From assembly GCA_012932295.1 (NCBI GenBank), contig JAAONU010000002.1, positions 19,685,770-19,749,769 on the forward strand: a DNA stretch of 64,000 nucleotides. Direction: 5' to 3'. The stretch is from Cyclina sinensis. Taxonomy: Eukaryota > Mollusca > Bivalvia > Venerida > Veneridae. The translations under genes were made by a program, and so were the position numbers. The notes under the pieces were generated by a model, which was given only the letters and a program-made list of their open reading frames with translations, searched no databases and had not been told where the DNA came from. Shown in pieces: positions 1-12,056 of this stretch (position 1 is the first letter of the stretch; each line of letters begins with the position of its first letter).

Positions 1-3000
1 TTGAAAACCAAAAGTCTTTCATTGTGGACCGGCAACTAATCCGGTGTTTGAAAAGACTCATGGGGTTACGTAATGACGTAAAAAGAAGAATGTGTCCTAA
101 CATCAGTGCAGATATTGTTCAGTTGTTACGAAAAGTTCTAGACACAAAGTTCTAGACACAGTCTATTACACTAGCAGCTTCCAGAGGGATACGCACCCGT
201 TGGCGCCCCTTAACATACCCTGACAATAGGTGTTATGGTAGGTCTATTTAGAATATGTTTTAAATAATGTATACTTGATTGTTCAACACGGAATTGAATA
301 ATCAGAGGCACATTTGAACCGTTAAAATGAGGTAGAAAACGGACATAAATTTTGCCGAACATTTTGCGCCATCTTTGACGCAGTTGTTAAGCAAACTGGT
401 AAGTTATATTATAGCTAGAGTGGTCAGACCAATGCTCGGCATAAAATCAAAGGAATTTCTTTGAAAAGACTAAACAAATTACTCATTTCATGTTATGAAC
501 TAATTATATTCAAGAGCTTACGAAGTTTCCCCATGTGAAACAACCGTGACATTAACAACAGGGCAGGCTTTAAACAGACTGAGTAATCATGTGCGGTTTG
601 CACAAAATTGTACCAATGCTCGGCGTACCGTAGATGACCTGATCGGCGACCTTTCAAAAAGAATTCTTTTGTAATTATGCAAAGAACCTTTCTTGAACAC
701 AAAATGAATAAAGTATTAAATAGATTGTTTCTATTCATTGTGTATCAAACAGGAGAAGTACATGATCTCGCTTAGATGTTTTGCCTGTTTTATCCAATGG
801 GATCCCCTTCCGTCTGCTATGCTTAAAGTCACGTGATGATACTGGAAGTTCAGAGAACCGTGAAAAGATAGACGAAATGACACTTAATTTGAATTAAAGA
901 AGCGTTTTAAATCACTTCCAAGAAAAAATATCAATTCTGTAAAAAATAGATTTACGCCGAGAGTTGGTATACGCCGAGCGTTGGTCCAAGCACTCTATAC
1001 TTGCTAAATTTGAGAAAAATATCATTGGCTAAAAACATACACATGATATATATGAAGAATGCAGTGGCCAAACAAAGTAGTTTCCTGGCTGAAACAATTA
1101 TTCTTACAGTAATGCTTGAATGCTTACAATCTGTCACAATTGTTTACATATCCAGGAGAGATATGTTCTCGATAGTTTAAGATTTAATGTCATTTTTTTT
1201 TCAAAAATAAAAAGAATCTTCTCTGTCTTGTTGATAATATATAAAACAGCATTTTTTTTTAGTAAATCTGTCAAAGGAATAGGTAAAATTTCAAATATTT
1301 TTGGGGCTATATCTATTTCGATCCAATGACCTACTTTCGTTTTCACTTTCTTTTTAAAAATAGAAATACCAGTGACAGTTATAATAGTCTCATGGAGACA
1401 TTTGTTCTATTTCATTTAACAAATAACGCCAAACTACAAAAAGAGGAAAATCTGTAAGATATATGAATTTCTTGGGTATTTAATACGCATTTGGGGATGA
1501 AAACCTTTGAAAATGTATTAACAAAAGTTGGCCATATTGGATTACTACTGTTGTGCATTTGTTTGTCACATTTCGTAATCCGGTAGGTGCTTTTTACTGA
1601 CTAACATACACAGAAATGACACTTACAATCAACTGTAAAGTTAAGTGCATATGGGCATTTTACTTTTTTGGGGGTCATTTACTTTTTTTTGGTCAAATGA
1701 GCATTGCTTATACTTGGCTTTTTTTCACTAGTAATTTAGTGGCACATTTATATATTTGTAGATGTTGTAGTCCATAACAACTTTCACACCTGCTTAAGGG
1801 TTTCAGCATCAAGCCATTTTAAATCTTTATAATCTGTTTAGAGGAAAAGGATCCCATTAAGTCATAGATTTCTTAGCTGATTGAGTTCAGTCTAAACCAA
1901 TGAAGAAAATTCATTCTTTCACATTTTATTTAATAAAACAAAACAAAAAATGCTTCAACTTCAACTGACTTTTGGCAGTAATAAGTTGAAGTTGAAGTTA
2001 TTACCAAGATTGATTAGCAGTGAATTTGAGTGAAAGAAATGATTAAATGGTTATTTCATTTTGACATCTGAATAATATCTTAAGTGCATTTTTCTACATA
2101 TAATTTGGTTGAAAGTTATCCACAATATAAACAAGAGAAGAGAACTTGTGACAGCTTAATGTTACTTCAAAACTCACAACATTTAAAGTTATTAAAGAGT
2201 GAGCTATTCTTGTATTTCATTCTAGTGTCAAACTATATGAAAAATTATTTGCATTTGCAGTGATGAAATCAGTATTCATGCAGTTGACACAAAACTTATT
2301 TCAACAAGAGTTATTTAGACGCTAGGGAAGCTGAAAAAAGTGAAGGCGACCATTCCTGAATATTGCAGGGTTTCAGTGTATCCATACTGTACGAAAGAAG
2401 GTACATAAATTATTTTAAGCTTTTTGTTCTACAAGCAAATAAAGTTTATCCTGAAATCCTAAGAAAATCTAATTGTTTGAATTTTAAAGAAGTATCAAAT
2501 GCATGGGGGACAGTGTGATGTGTGCTATCACTTGTTACTGTATAAACTTTAATAACTTTTTTTTCCAAAGCAAAATTTACAATAAAGAAGGTACATGCAG
2601 TGTCAACCTTGATCTTGCTGAAACATTTAATACAGGCATGTGTCAGGTCAAACATAGTCCTACAAGTATCATTTCATGTTGAAATATAGATGAACTGATT
2701 GTAACATAGCTAACTGAGATAGTTATTTAACAACATAAATTTGATATTTTTTTCTACTGTAACTTAGTAATTGGACTACATAATAACACAGGCACAAGGA
2801 CCAAATCTTTTTGCAACTAGCTGTCACTTCCTTTTCAGCACAGTAAACACTGATGCTAAACATGTCACTGTAATGATATTAGAAAGTAAATATACAAAAT
2901 GTAAACCTTCTTAAAATATTTTTCTTTTCAGCTTTATTATTTTATAAAACAAAAATAAGGGGAGATTCTTAGATATATTCAAACATGTGTACACAGCTAG

Positions 3001-3060
3001 AAACAGTTAAAACTAAAAGTTGGATAGTGGTGGTAGAGATCATAGGAAACATCATTTTCA
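1..3060. other. AT-rich intergenic DNA, no gene seen
   Basis: I find no supported gene here. The open frames of 60-80 codons have no recognisable domain and lie in AT-rich, low-complexity sequence. The one structure of note is a short inverted repeat, CTTCAACTTCAAC at 1953-1965 and its complement at 1985-1997. The right arm with its flank recurs in inverted orientation near 16493-16520, so it is part of a dispersed repeat. Confidence 0.6.
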
Positions 3061-3067
3061 GATAGAC

Positions 3068-3160
3068 TATTAGTAATGTTAGTGGAGGAGCGAGGGATCG
3101 AACTCAGGACCCCTGCTTTACCAGTCCAGGGCGTTAGCACAGGACCACATCCACTCCCAC
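3068..3160 (-). repeat. tRNA-derived SINE head, truncated
   Basis: Read on the minus strand this resembles a tRNA: an A-box-like stretch, then a B-box-like GAGTTCGATCC, ending in a GGAG/CTCC-like pairing. The same head with the same flank (CACTAACATTACTAA on the minus strand) recurs at 17430-17635, where a longer SINE body follows. Here only the head and about 20 bp of body remain. It is too degenerate to be a functional tRNA and I see no poly-A tail. Confidence 0.6.
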
Positions 3161-3394
3161 TTGGTACTGTGCTCATATTGTATCCAATATAGACTCTGTT
3201 CTTTTTAGTGAATTCCCAATCAAAGTGGACCTAACATGTTCATGTTCCTCTATAGTGACTTTCCTTCTGTCGTTCTTAGTACTGCTTTACTTCTGCCTAA
3301 CCACGTTAAGTGTGTACACAAAGTACAAATTAGGTTAACAAACTACTGATATACCTGCCTCAAGTCAAAACAGCTAATTCAAAATATTTGCATG

Positions 3395-3772
3395 CAGCTC
3401 TGTTTGTCCATCTGTCAGTCCGTCCAAAAACTTTAACATTGGCAATAACTTTCTTATTAGTAAGTGGATTTACTTCATTCTTGGAAACAAAACCCCTTTG
3501 GACAAGACCTTTCCATTGACCTATATTTATTTGACCTTGACCTCTGAATGACCTTCACCTTGAAGATCCAATTGTCCAAAAACTTTAACATTGCCCATAA
3601 CTTCCTTATAAGTAAATGGAATTACTTCATACTTGGACACAACCCCCTTTGGATAAGACCTTCCCACTGATCTATATTTATTTGACCTTGACCCCTGAAT
3701 GACTGGTTCTCAGCTCAAAGGTCAAAGCACCATGTTTGGGGGTATTGTCATCTTACAGTGACAGTTCTTGTT
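3395..3772 (-). mobile_element. HINE-like tandem-repeat element, 'AACAAGAACTGTCAC' family
   Basis: On the minus strand it begins AACAAGAACTGTCACTG at 3772 with an AATACCCCC motif close behind. It contains about two diverged ~155-bp tandem units (near 3424-3570 and 3577-3710) and runs into a GGACGGACTGACAGATGGAC-like stretch (complement of 3402-3427). The expected terminal hairpin is not visible, so the 3' end is probably lost. A related head, AACTAGAACTATCACT with AATACCCCC, occurs at 29735. No coding capacity. Confidence 0.5.
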
Positions 3773-4334
3773 TACATTTATAATATCTATATGAATATTA
3801 ATTTGTATCTTTAATGTTTCTACAGATTTGAAATGCTAATTGTATCTAATTAGATGCATATTGTTACAAACAAACAAACTTAAGAACAAATCAAATTTAT
3901 TCATAATACTAATCTATTCATTAGATTATAGTAGTATATTATGTTACTTGGTCATTTTGTTTGCTTTGTACGTTTACTTGTTTATTATTTACTATATACA
4001 TGTATCATTTGCTCTACAAAAGGGAGTGGGATGTGCCTTCGACCCACACCCACCTATGGAAGAGATTAATAAAAAAAATTAAAAAATTTTCAAAAAAAGG
4101 TATAAAAGTCATGATATCAATCATAAGTATAAATCTAACTTATTTTTTATTTTAACCTTAATCTGACAATGAAATCCAGGTCATCTTATGGTCACAGTAA
4201 GTCTCTAGTACACTGGCCTAGTAGCTGGTCTCTGCAGTGTAGATGTGATCAAGTGCAGAATGATAGTCTGTGGTTTCCATGCATAGAGCTGGCACAGTAT
4301 TAGTTTTGTTCTTCAAGAAATCATACAGTTTCTG
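3773..4334. other. AT-rich intergenic DNA
   Basis: No gene supported. The two overlapping open frames at 3840-4155 are runs of Leu/Ile/Tyr/Lys from A/T-rich sequence, with no domain signature. Confidence 0.5.
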
Positions 4335-4775
4335 TCATTTTGAGAGTTTAAGCTGGTCAATGTTCATGTCACCAACAATTACTAGTGGCACATTCTGCTG
4401 ATGTAGCTTTCCAACAGCAGTACATATTTTGCTGATATTTCCGGGTGGATTACAGTAGACAGAGATGACTTCATATAGTTTACTGCACTTACAAAGCACC
4501 ACACTTGTACCTTCAATTCCCAGTTCTTTTGTGTGAGTACTGGACACAATTTCTAGTCCTTGTTTCACATAGATATATGTCCAAGAATGTGGACTATTTT
4601 GGTTATTGACAGTGTACAGACAAACTGCATCCTGAAAGTCTTCCATTGCATAGTGTTTCTTAGAGTCAGCTTTTTTAACCCATGTTTCTTGCACAACTAT
4701 AACATCCGCATTCACAAGTTTTCCATCTTTTTGATAGTGTTCAATCTTCTTATGAAGTGATCTTGCATTATGGCA
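4335..4775 (-). pseudogene. Helentron endonuclease (EEP) domain, broken
   Basis: The minus-strand frame encodes about 147 residues of an endonuclease/exonuclease/phosphatase (EEP, apurinic-like) fold. Visible landmarks are an N-terminal HNARSLHKK segment typical of Helitron and non-LTR endonucleases, VIVVQETWV (the QE motif with the metal-binding Glu) and VIVGDMNID (the GDxN motif). The frame ends shortly after GDMN, so the last third of the domain with its catalytic SDH-type motif is missing. The first residues of the open frame (from about 4776 to 4811) come from the terminal repeat of a transposon inserted directly upstream. The matching helicase part lies beyond that insertion at 7809-8474. 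In Helentrons, EEP follows the Pif1-like helicase in one polyprotein and is thought to act in transposition. Non-functional as it stands. Confidence 0.75.
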
Positions 4776-4777
4776 TA

Positions 4778-7700
4778 CAGTACAGCTCAGGAGGATTGTC
4801 CAAAAAAACATGAAATTTCGAGGAATTCACTCCACACTTCGCGGGAGTAATCTGCATTTAAAAAAGAGTGACTTCGCGTGAAAAGGAGTGACTGAAGCCA
4901 CTCCGAGTAAAGAGTAAAATCGTGGCACTTCACGGGAATAATATCGAGGCACTCCGCGAAATTTAACTGGTAAGAGAAATGAAACATTGCTATCGAAAAT
5001 CGGACATTTACCTATAAAAATTTAGAAAAGATGAAACCAATAATTCACCATTGTCGAAATTAAAAATCATGAGTTTTAAAGATTATATTTTTTTTCACAG
5101 ACAGAAGAAGATTGTTTAAAGAAAATCCAATTAGACCTTTTATATTTACTCGTATTTCCATTGAAAATCAATTTGTTTCCAAAATACGAAGGTAATACTT
5201 CACAATGACCTTGCATATTGTTCTAAGATCATATTTCTTTATGTGACCTTTTAACTCTTTCCCACACAGATATGACATCTTAGATGATCTACACTTGTTC
5301 CTAATCTACATAAACACATGTCTCTACACCTCTGCTTTTTAGAACAAGAGGGCCATGATGGCCCTGGATCGCTCACCTGAGTACTTTGGCAGTAGGTTTG
5401 CTGTTAAGCAGTATTTCATTTTTTAATTGAAAATATATAAGTGCCTACAAACCAAATATGTAAAATATCAGTCAATAAATAAAGGCTCTATGACAGATTA
5501 TAAGCTATGGTGACCTTGACCTTGACCCAGTGACCTCAAACCCTACCCATGGGTAGAGGTCCATGCAAGGAACCTATATATTGAATATCAAAGATATTGG
5601 TCTATAAATGAAGGCTTTATGAGGTACAGTAGATAAATCTATTTTTAGCCTCCGTGACCTTTAACCTAATCTAATAATTTAAACAACCAAACAACCTTTC
5701 TGACAAACTGCCAGGATATTTGGACTGAAACAGTAGCCTCTAGAGCCTTAAAAAGATATTTCTATTTTTGGGCTCTGTGACCTAGTTTTTGACCCCAGAT
5801 GACCCATATTCAAACTTGGGCTAGAAATCATTGATACAACCTTTCTGACATATTTCTAGGAAATTTGGGCTGAAAATGTTACCTCTAGAGTGTTAACAAG
5901 GTTTTTCCATATTCAGGCTGTGTGACCTAGTTTTTTACCCAAGATGACCCATATTCGAACTTGACCTAGAAATCATCGAAACAACCTATCTGACATATTT
6001 CCAGGATATTTGGGTTGTAATGTTACCTCTAGAGTGTTAACAAGGTTTTTCCATATACAGGCTGTGTGACCTAGTTTCTGACCCCACATGACCCATCTGA
6101 CAGTTTTTCAGGAAATTTGGGCTAAAAATGTTACCTCTAGAGTGTTAACAAGGTTTTACAGTTTTTGAGCTGTGTGACCTAGTTTTTGACCCCACATGAC
6201 CCATATTCAAACTTGGGCTAGAAATCATCAAAACAACCTTTCTGACACATTTCCAGGATATTTGGGCTGAAAATGTTACCTCTAGAGTGATAAAAAGGTT
6301 TTTCCATATTTGGTCTCAGTAACCTAGTTTTTGACCCCAGATGACCCATATTTGAACCTTGGCTAGAAATCACACAAATAACTTTTTTGACATATATCAA
6401 GGATATTTTGGCTGAAAATGTGACCTCTAAAGTGTTAACAAGGTTTTTCCATAGTTGGGCGCTGTGACCTAGTTTTTGACCCCAGATGACCCATATTCGA
6501 ACCTGAGCTAGAAATCATAGAATCAACCTTTCTGACAAATTTCCAGGATATTTGGGCTGAAAATCTTACCTCTAGGGTGTTAACAAGGTTTTTCCATATC
6601 TGGGCTGTGTGACCTAGTTTTTGACCCCAGATGACCCATATTCAAACCTGGGCTAGAAATCAAACAAACAACCTTTCTTACAAATTGCCAGGACATTTGG
6701 ACTGAAACAATAGTTTCTAAAGCCTTAACAAGATTTTTCTATTTTTAGGTCATGTGACCTAGTTTTTGACCCAAGATGACCCATATTCGAACTCGTCCGA
6801 GTAATTAATGGGACAAACATCCTGACCAAGTTTCATGACAATTGGAGCAAAAATGTGACCAGTAGAGTGTTAACGAACTAAGTGTGAACGGACGACGGAC
6901 AACTGACGACGGACATTCATCGATCCTAATAGCTCACCCTGAGTCAGCTCAGGTGAGCTAAAAATCAAAATCTTCCTACTCCATAAATACTAACAAGCTT
7001 TTTTTCAAGGTGTTACTATTTAAAGATTTTCTGAAAATGAGAACTGAAAGTCAAGAGTGTAGACGTCGCTATTTTAAGAAAAGCATGCAGTTTTAGGTCA
7101 TGTGATGTGGAAAAGGCGGTAAAATGGGAATGGAAAATTACTCAGGCTTGATGTCAAAGGTTATCTCTTAGAATAACAACCAATAAAAAAGATGGTGTTA
7201 TATTACCTGTAAAGATCATAGGTCACGGGAAGTGTGATTGACAGGTTTTCTTTGTTTTGCATCGGAAAAAAATACATGTATACAAGATCTGTAAATTTCA
7301 CTGGTTTGAAAAGGTGTTTTAGTTTTTATTTAGGAATGTTATTCACACAGGTGTCAGCTTCTGTGTTTTTGAGTTTATATGAAGACGTGGCGCCATTTAT
7401 AAAAAGTTGAAAGTCGCTGTGGAGTGATGTAATTTTTTTGACAGTTGAAGAAGTTCACTTAAAATAACCCTGATAATTACAATGTTAAACATGTTATTAT
7501 TTATAAGAATGTGCTAATCTGCAATTGTTTTGGATAATTCAAGGGAGAAAGGATCCTACCAAATGTACGATTCTGAAATGTTTTCATTTGTTCATAAAAT
7601 ACTGTAGTATGTAGTTACGTGTCTACGTGAAGTCACTCCAAATTTGACTTGCAGAAACGCGAAGTCACTCGGAAGATATTTTACTCCACTATGCCTCGAA

Positions 7701-7806
7701 GTCACTTCATTTCACTGGAGAAAACCATCTTTTACTCGAAGTCACTTTTACTTTTTCAATTCTTCCAAACTTCGTGAAATTCGGACAATCCTCCTAAGCT
7801 GTACTG
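4778..7806. mobile_element. TA-flanked 3.0-kb non-autonomous DNA transposon
   Basis: The element starts CAGTACAGCTCAGGAGGATT and ends in its complement. The first 24 bases pair with the right end with one mismatch, and weaker inverted similarity continues to about 50 bp. It is flanked by TA at 4776-4777 and 7807-7808. Removing it with one TA rejoins the Helentron helicase and endonuclease frames in phase, so TA is the target duplication. TA plus a CAGT start fits Tc1/mariner-type transposition, but no transposase remains. Both ends carry scattered copies of a GAGTGACTTC/GAAGTCACTC motif (4806-4960 and 7620-7750). The interior holds a later tandem-repeat element at 5343-6959 and otherwise AT-rich sequence. 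Confidence 0.75.
5343..6959 (+). mobile_element. HINE-like element, GCTCACC family
   Basis: The 5' head is AACAAGAGGGCCATGATGGC followed by GCTCACCTGAG. The head contains a hairpin, AGGGCCAT-G-ATGGCCCT. The body starts with a short unique part (to about 5690), then roughly eight diverged ~145-bp units recognisable by CTCTAGAGTGTTAACAAGG and GTGACCTAGTTTTTGACC. It ends with a GGACGACGGAC run and the hairpin AGCTCACC...GGTGAGCT at about 6931-6959, followed by AAAAA. It lies inside the 3.0-kb TA-flanked transposon, so it is younger than that insertion. No protein coding; short open frames are shadows of the tandem units. Confidence 0.75.
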
Positions 7807-7808
7807 TA

Positions 7809-8474
7809 TTATAGTAAGTTCTGACACAGAAATTGTTGTTGTTTTCTGTACCAATGCTTTGTTAGTGTGCAGTCTTGCCATTTCTTGCTTCACAGAAGAA
7901 TCAATTTTGATTTTGCTGGCATCAAAATCTAGGAGAGACAGTCCTTCCAGAGATCGGACTCTACTGAGAGTGACATACACCATAATGTTTTCCCATTCTG
8001 CCCTTAAAGGACACAGCAATTTTATCAAGTGTAGTTCCCTGTGATTTGTGGATTGTCATAGCTTGAGCTGTCTTTAATGGAATTGCTTTTGGACAACTTT
8101 CATCTTGTTGAAATTGTTTCTCAACCTTTAATATGGGAGTACAAGATTTGTCTATCTGCTCACTAGCCATGTACAAATGTGTTTTCAGTCCGTGTTTCAG
8201 CTCCAATATCTGATTCCTTGAACACAACCCATACTACAGATGGATTGTTGTTCAAACATTGAATTAGCATTATCCTACAGTCAGCGCCATCGGTGAGCTT
8301 ATCACTAGTATTAAGATTGTGAGTCACAATGTAGTTTCCTGATTCTTTTAGCAAGAGTTCATATGGTAAACTCTGAGTTTTGCGTGGTTCAAGATCTCTA
8401 GCAATTGAAAGCACAGACTTTTTGCAACTTGCTGGAAAATTTCCTACATAACTTAATAATAGAAAAGTGTTCAT
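7809..8474 (-). pseudogene. Helentron Pif1-like helicase, C-terminal part, frameshifted
   Basis: Three minus-strand frames join into the C-terminal part of a Helitron/Helentron helicase. 8474-8170 gives LPYELLLKESGNYIVTHN and LTDGADCRIMLIQ. 8227-7985 gives AMTIHKSQGTTLDKIAV, the Pif1 motif V region. 8028-7809 gives VYVTLSRVRSLEGLSLLDFD, motif VI with its arginine finger. Frameshifts lie near 8170 and 7985. Nothing of motifs I-IV or of the Rep nuclease is found above 8474, so the 5' part is missing. The reading ends at the TA-flanked transposon and resumes as the endonuclease at 4775. This is a remnant of a rolling-circle transposon. Confidence 0.8.
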
Positions 8475-9548
8475 TTCATACCATATTCTTACTTTTTTAG
8501 GTTACCAGTATATCAAGAAGTCAAGGATAAACATTTATTATGCATTTATATATTATCATATCCTGCCATAATTTTTCTGGCCATTTCCGGGATTCTGATA
8601 TCGAATTTCCAGGATTTGAGCAGATTTTCTGAGACATACAACTATTCATATACTTTCAATGCCCTACTGTTGGCAGTACACAAAATTGGACGGGATTCCA
8701 TTTTTGGCGGGAAAAGCTGTGCACGTGTTTCAAATACACATCAGTACCATCAGTTTCATACCTTTTGTTTTAGTTGCAAGAGCATAGTAATTGTGTAGCA
8801 GTAATCATAAAATAATAACTGTGTACCATTAATTAATAAACATCATAAACTCGAATTCCAGTTGAATCATGGGCGTTTGATGACAGCGTGGTCTATGCTT
8901 CGTATAACAAGTATCTGCGTGATTTGATCAAACATTACAATATTCATCACAAATACCTTTTAAACTTCATGTGACACGACCATTGCAACTTTGTCTATTC
9001 AAAATAATCATCATGTACTGATTAAAATGGTTTAACAGCGAAATTATGAAAATATTGCTTTTGGTAAGAAAAAACATGTTTTTGATGATCGGCTGTTTCC
9101 GTTTCAACATCAGTAGTTTCCGCCACAATTTTTGGCTGTGACATAGATTTATCCCTACTGTACCAGGCAGTAGTGCAGAATTACACTGCTCATAACACAT
9201 CCGTTTTTAAATGAAAAAAGAACACTAAACCACAAGTGCAAGAAACACGATAAAGGCACACTTATAAAAATAACATGCTATAAATTGTAAATTAAATTAA
9301 ATAATGTGATTACTTCTCCATTTTTATAAGTAAATTCAAACTTTGTGCCGGCAAAACGGGTTGTAATTTTACCTGAATAAATATTGATAAATATTCCAAT
9401 TTCTTCCATGTTGTGGTTCTATATATATCTCCTTTGCGTTTTTACATACTGCATAACACTTCCTCGCTTGATGATTACATCATAAACAAATTCTTTTTCA
9501 TTTAAGTGTAGTAAAATTGAAGTGAATTTAGGTAATCTAATGTGTTAA
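8475..9548. other. Intergenic DNA with CCGGGA-rich repeat scrap
   Basis: No gene is supported. A segment at 8560-8640 (TATCCTGCCATA, TTTCCGGGATT) resembles, in inverted orientation, a TTTCCGGGAC-rich stretch at 13060-13160, so both are probably pieces of one dispersed element. The minus-strand open frame at 8967-9200 has no recognisable domain. Confidence 0.4.
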
Positions 9549-9981
9549 AGAGGCTGTACTCCAGATTTGACATTAAAAAAATTTTTTCATAAATTATATA
9601 TTTAGATGCCGTGAGATTATAACAACATAATATTTTACTTCAAAACTGATTATAAAAGTCAAAATAGAATAAAAAAAATATTTTCGCTCCAGCCTGATTT
9701 GAACTCTGGACCCTCATGTTAACAAAATATTTCCAACGCTTTTACTGTCACCCCCATCGCCGCATGTGATATTACAGATATTTACTTTAAATGTTATACG
9801 ATATAGTTATACCGTCGCGTTACGGTATAGCACTTTGAAAGGGGAAAAAGTCAATTTATAATGTAATTATTTGACTTATTTTTTGTCAGTAAGATATTTT
9901 TTTAAGCATTAGTCATAGATATTACAAGAAATTCATAATACAAGAAAACTTCCTTTTTTTGTCATCTGGAGCACAGCCCCT
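9549..9981. mobile_element. 433-bp TTAA-flanked MITE
   Basis: Inverted ends AGAGGCTGTACTCCAGAT and ATCTGGAGCACAGCCCCT pair over about 18 bp with two mismatches, directly inside TTAA at 9545-9548 and 9982-9985. A TTAA duplication occurs in the piggyBac and Kolobok superfamilies; the AG start fits Kolobok better than piggyBac (CCY start). There is no transposase. The interior contains a B-box-like segment near 9690-9760, possibly a captured tRNA-like fragment. Confidence 0.7.
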
Positions 9982-10492
9982 TTAACATATGTTTCACTGG
10001 AATGGAAATTCACACTACAGTGTATTTACACGTTGGGATATTGTTTGAAAAATAATAATAATATGGCATGTCCATCATGTAGAAATTTGTGTCTGCTTAT
10101 AAATTAATATCCAATGAAATGTCATGGATCCATAAATCACGCCTTATTCTGTGGGATTTATGCAAATTAACCTGCCCAAATGGGACCCTTGTATATTCTG
10201 CATAGCTGTCAAAACAAAGCACATAACTTTTTTATGACCCAATCAATGATAAAGTTGAAACAAACTGCAAAATTTTATGGCAAGTGATCTTACAAATTTA
10301 TTGTATTACTTTTGATCAGTCACATTTGTGAAAACATTATGTAATAAGCTTGTTCCAATTAACATGTCTGAATGATTTTTAGTTAAGAAGCTTCCATGCA
10401 GATACATATTTTAATTAGATAATTAAATGTAATGGATCTATTTATGATGAAAATAAAAATCATTCGACTTCTAAATGTGAACAAATTATTAA
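9982..10492. other. AT-rich intergenic DNA
   Basis: I see no gene, RNA gene or clear repeat boundary in this stretch. Confidence 0.4.
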
Positions 10493-12056
10493 AACAAGAG
10501 GGCCATGATGGCCCTGTATCGCTCACCTGAGTATGACTGCTTTTAACAAAGTTGCGATGGACCTGGTAAATTGACCCTAGATGACCCATATTTGAACTTG
10601 ACCTAGAAATTATTGAAACAATCTCTCTGACAAATTTCAAGGTTATTTGTACTGAAAATGTTACCTCTAGAGTGTTAACAAGGTTTTTCCATATTTGGGC
10701 TCTGTGACCTAGTTTTTGACCCAAGATGATCCATATTCTAACTTCAACTACAAATCATCAAAACAACTTTTCTGACATATTTCCAGGACATTTGGACTGA
10801 AAATGTAGCCTCTAGAATGTTAACAAGGTTTTTCCATATTTGGGCTCTGTGACCTAGTTTTTGACCCAAGATAACCCATATCCAAACTTGAGCTACAAAT
10901 CATCAAAAAAACCTTTCTGACAAATTTCCAGGATATTTGGACTGAAAATGTAGCCTCTAGAGTGTTAACAAGGTTTTTCCATATTTCGGCTCTGTGACCT
11001 AGTTTTCGATTCCAGATGACCCATATTCGAACTTGAGCTAGAAACCATAGAATTAAGCTTTCTGACAAATTTCCAGGTTATTTGGAATTTAAATGTTACC
11101 TCTAGAGTGTAAACAAGTTTTTTTCCATATTTGGGCTCTGTGACCTACTTTTTGACCCAAGATGACCCATACTCCAAATTGAGCTAGAAATCATCAAACC
11201 AACCTGTCTGACAAATTTTCAGGATAGTTGGACTGAAAATGTAACCTCTGGAGCATTAACAAGGTTTTTCTACTTTCGGGCTTTGTGACCTAGTTTTTGA
11301 CCCTAGACAACCTATATTCAAAACTGAGCTAGAAATGACTAAAACAATCTTTCTTACAAATTTCCAGGTTATTTGGGCTGAAAATGTTACCTCTAGAATG
11401 TTAACAGGGTTTTTCCATATTTGGGCTCTATGACCTTGTTTTTGACCCCAGATGACCCGTATTCGAACCTGACCTAGAAATCCACAAGGCAACATTTCTG
11501 ACAAATTTCCAGATTATTTGGGCTGAAAATGTAACCTCTACAGTGTTAACAAGATTTTTCTATTTTTGGGCTCTGTGACCTAGTTTTTGAACCCAGATGA
11601 CCCATATTCAAACTTGAGCTAGAAATCATAGAAGCAACCTTTCTGACAAATTTCCAGATTATTTAGGTTAAAAATGTTACCTCTATAGTGTTAACAAGAT
11701 TTTTCTATTTTTGGGCTCCGTAACCTAGTTTTTGAACCCAAATGACCCATATTCGAACTTGAGCTAGAAATCATCAACAGAACCTTTCTGACAAATTTCC
11801 AGGATATCTGGACTGAAAAAGTAGCCTCTAGAGTGTTAACAAGGTTTTTCTATATTTGGGCTCTGTGACCTAGTTTTCAAACCATGATAACCCATGTTCG
11901 AACTCGTCAGAGATATTAATGAGATAAACATCCTGACCAAGTTTCATGACAATTGAGACAAAAATGTGACCACTAGAGTGTTAACAAACTAATTGTGGAC
12001 GGACGGACAAAAGGTGATCACAAAAGCTCACTCTGTCACTAAGTGACAGGTGAGCT
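10493..12056 (+). mobile_element. HINE-like element, GCTCACC family, ~145-bp tandem body
   Basis: The head is AACAAGAGGGCCATGATGGC plus GCTCACCTGAG. The body is about nine units with a spacing of 145-146 bp, seen from successive CTCTAGAGTGTTAACAAGG motifs at about 10667, 10812, 10957, 11102, 11247 and 11393. A GGACGGACAA run is followed by a 3' hairpin (AGCTCACTCTGTCACT...AGTGACAGGTGAGCT) at 12025-12056, then AAAAA. The tail hairpin here has a longer stem (GTCACT/AGTGAC) than other copies. Minus-strand open frames of about 80-113 codons inside are translations of the tandem unit, not genes. Confidence 0.8.

Noticed and set aside
3068..3160. A functional tRNA gene
   Set aside because: Box sequences are degenerate, the cloverleaf does not close well, and the same head is repeated with a SINE body at 17430-17635.
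3840..4155. Two overlapping 64-80-codon open frames
   Set aside because: AT-rich low complexity, hydrophobic by composition, no domain, not in a conserved repeat.
7859..8044. Plus-strand frame opposite the helicase
   Set aside because: Shadow of the Helentron helicase frames on the other strand.
10383..11504. Three minus-strand open frames of 82-113 codons repeating IWGQKLGHRAQIWKN-like sequence
   Set aside because: They are translations of the ~145-bp tandem unit, and the same peptide appears wherever the unit does. There is no start context, and other units in the array are closed.
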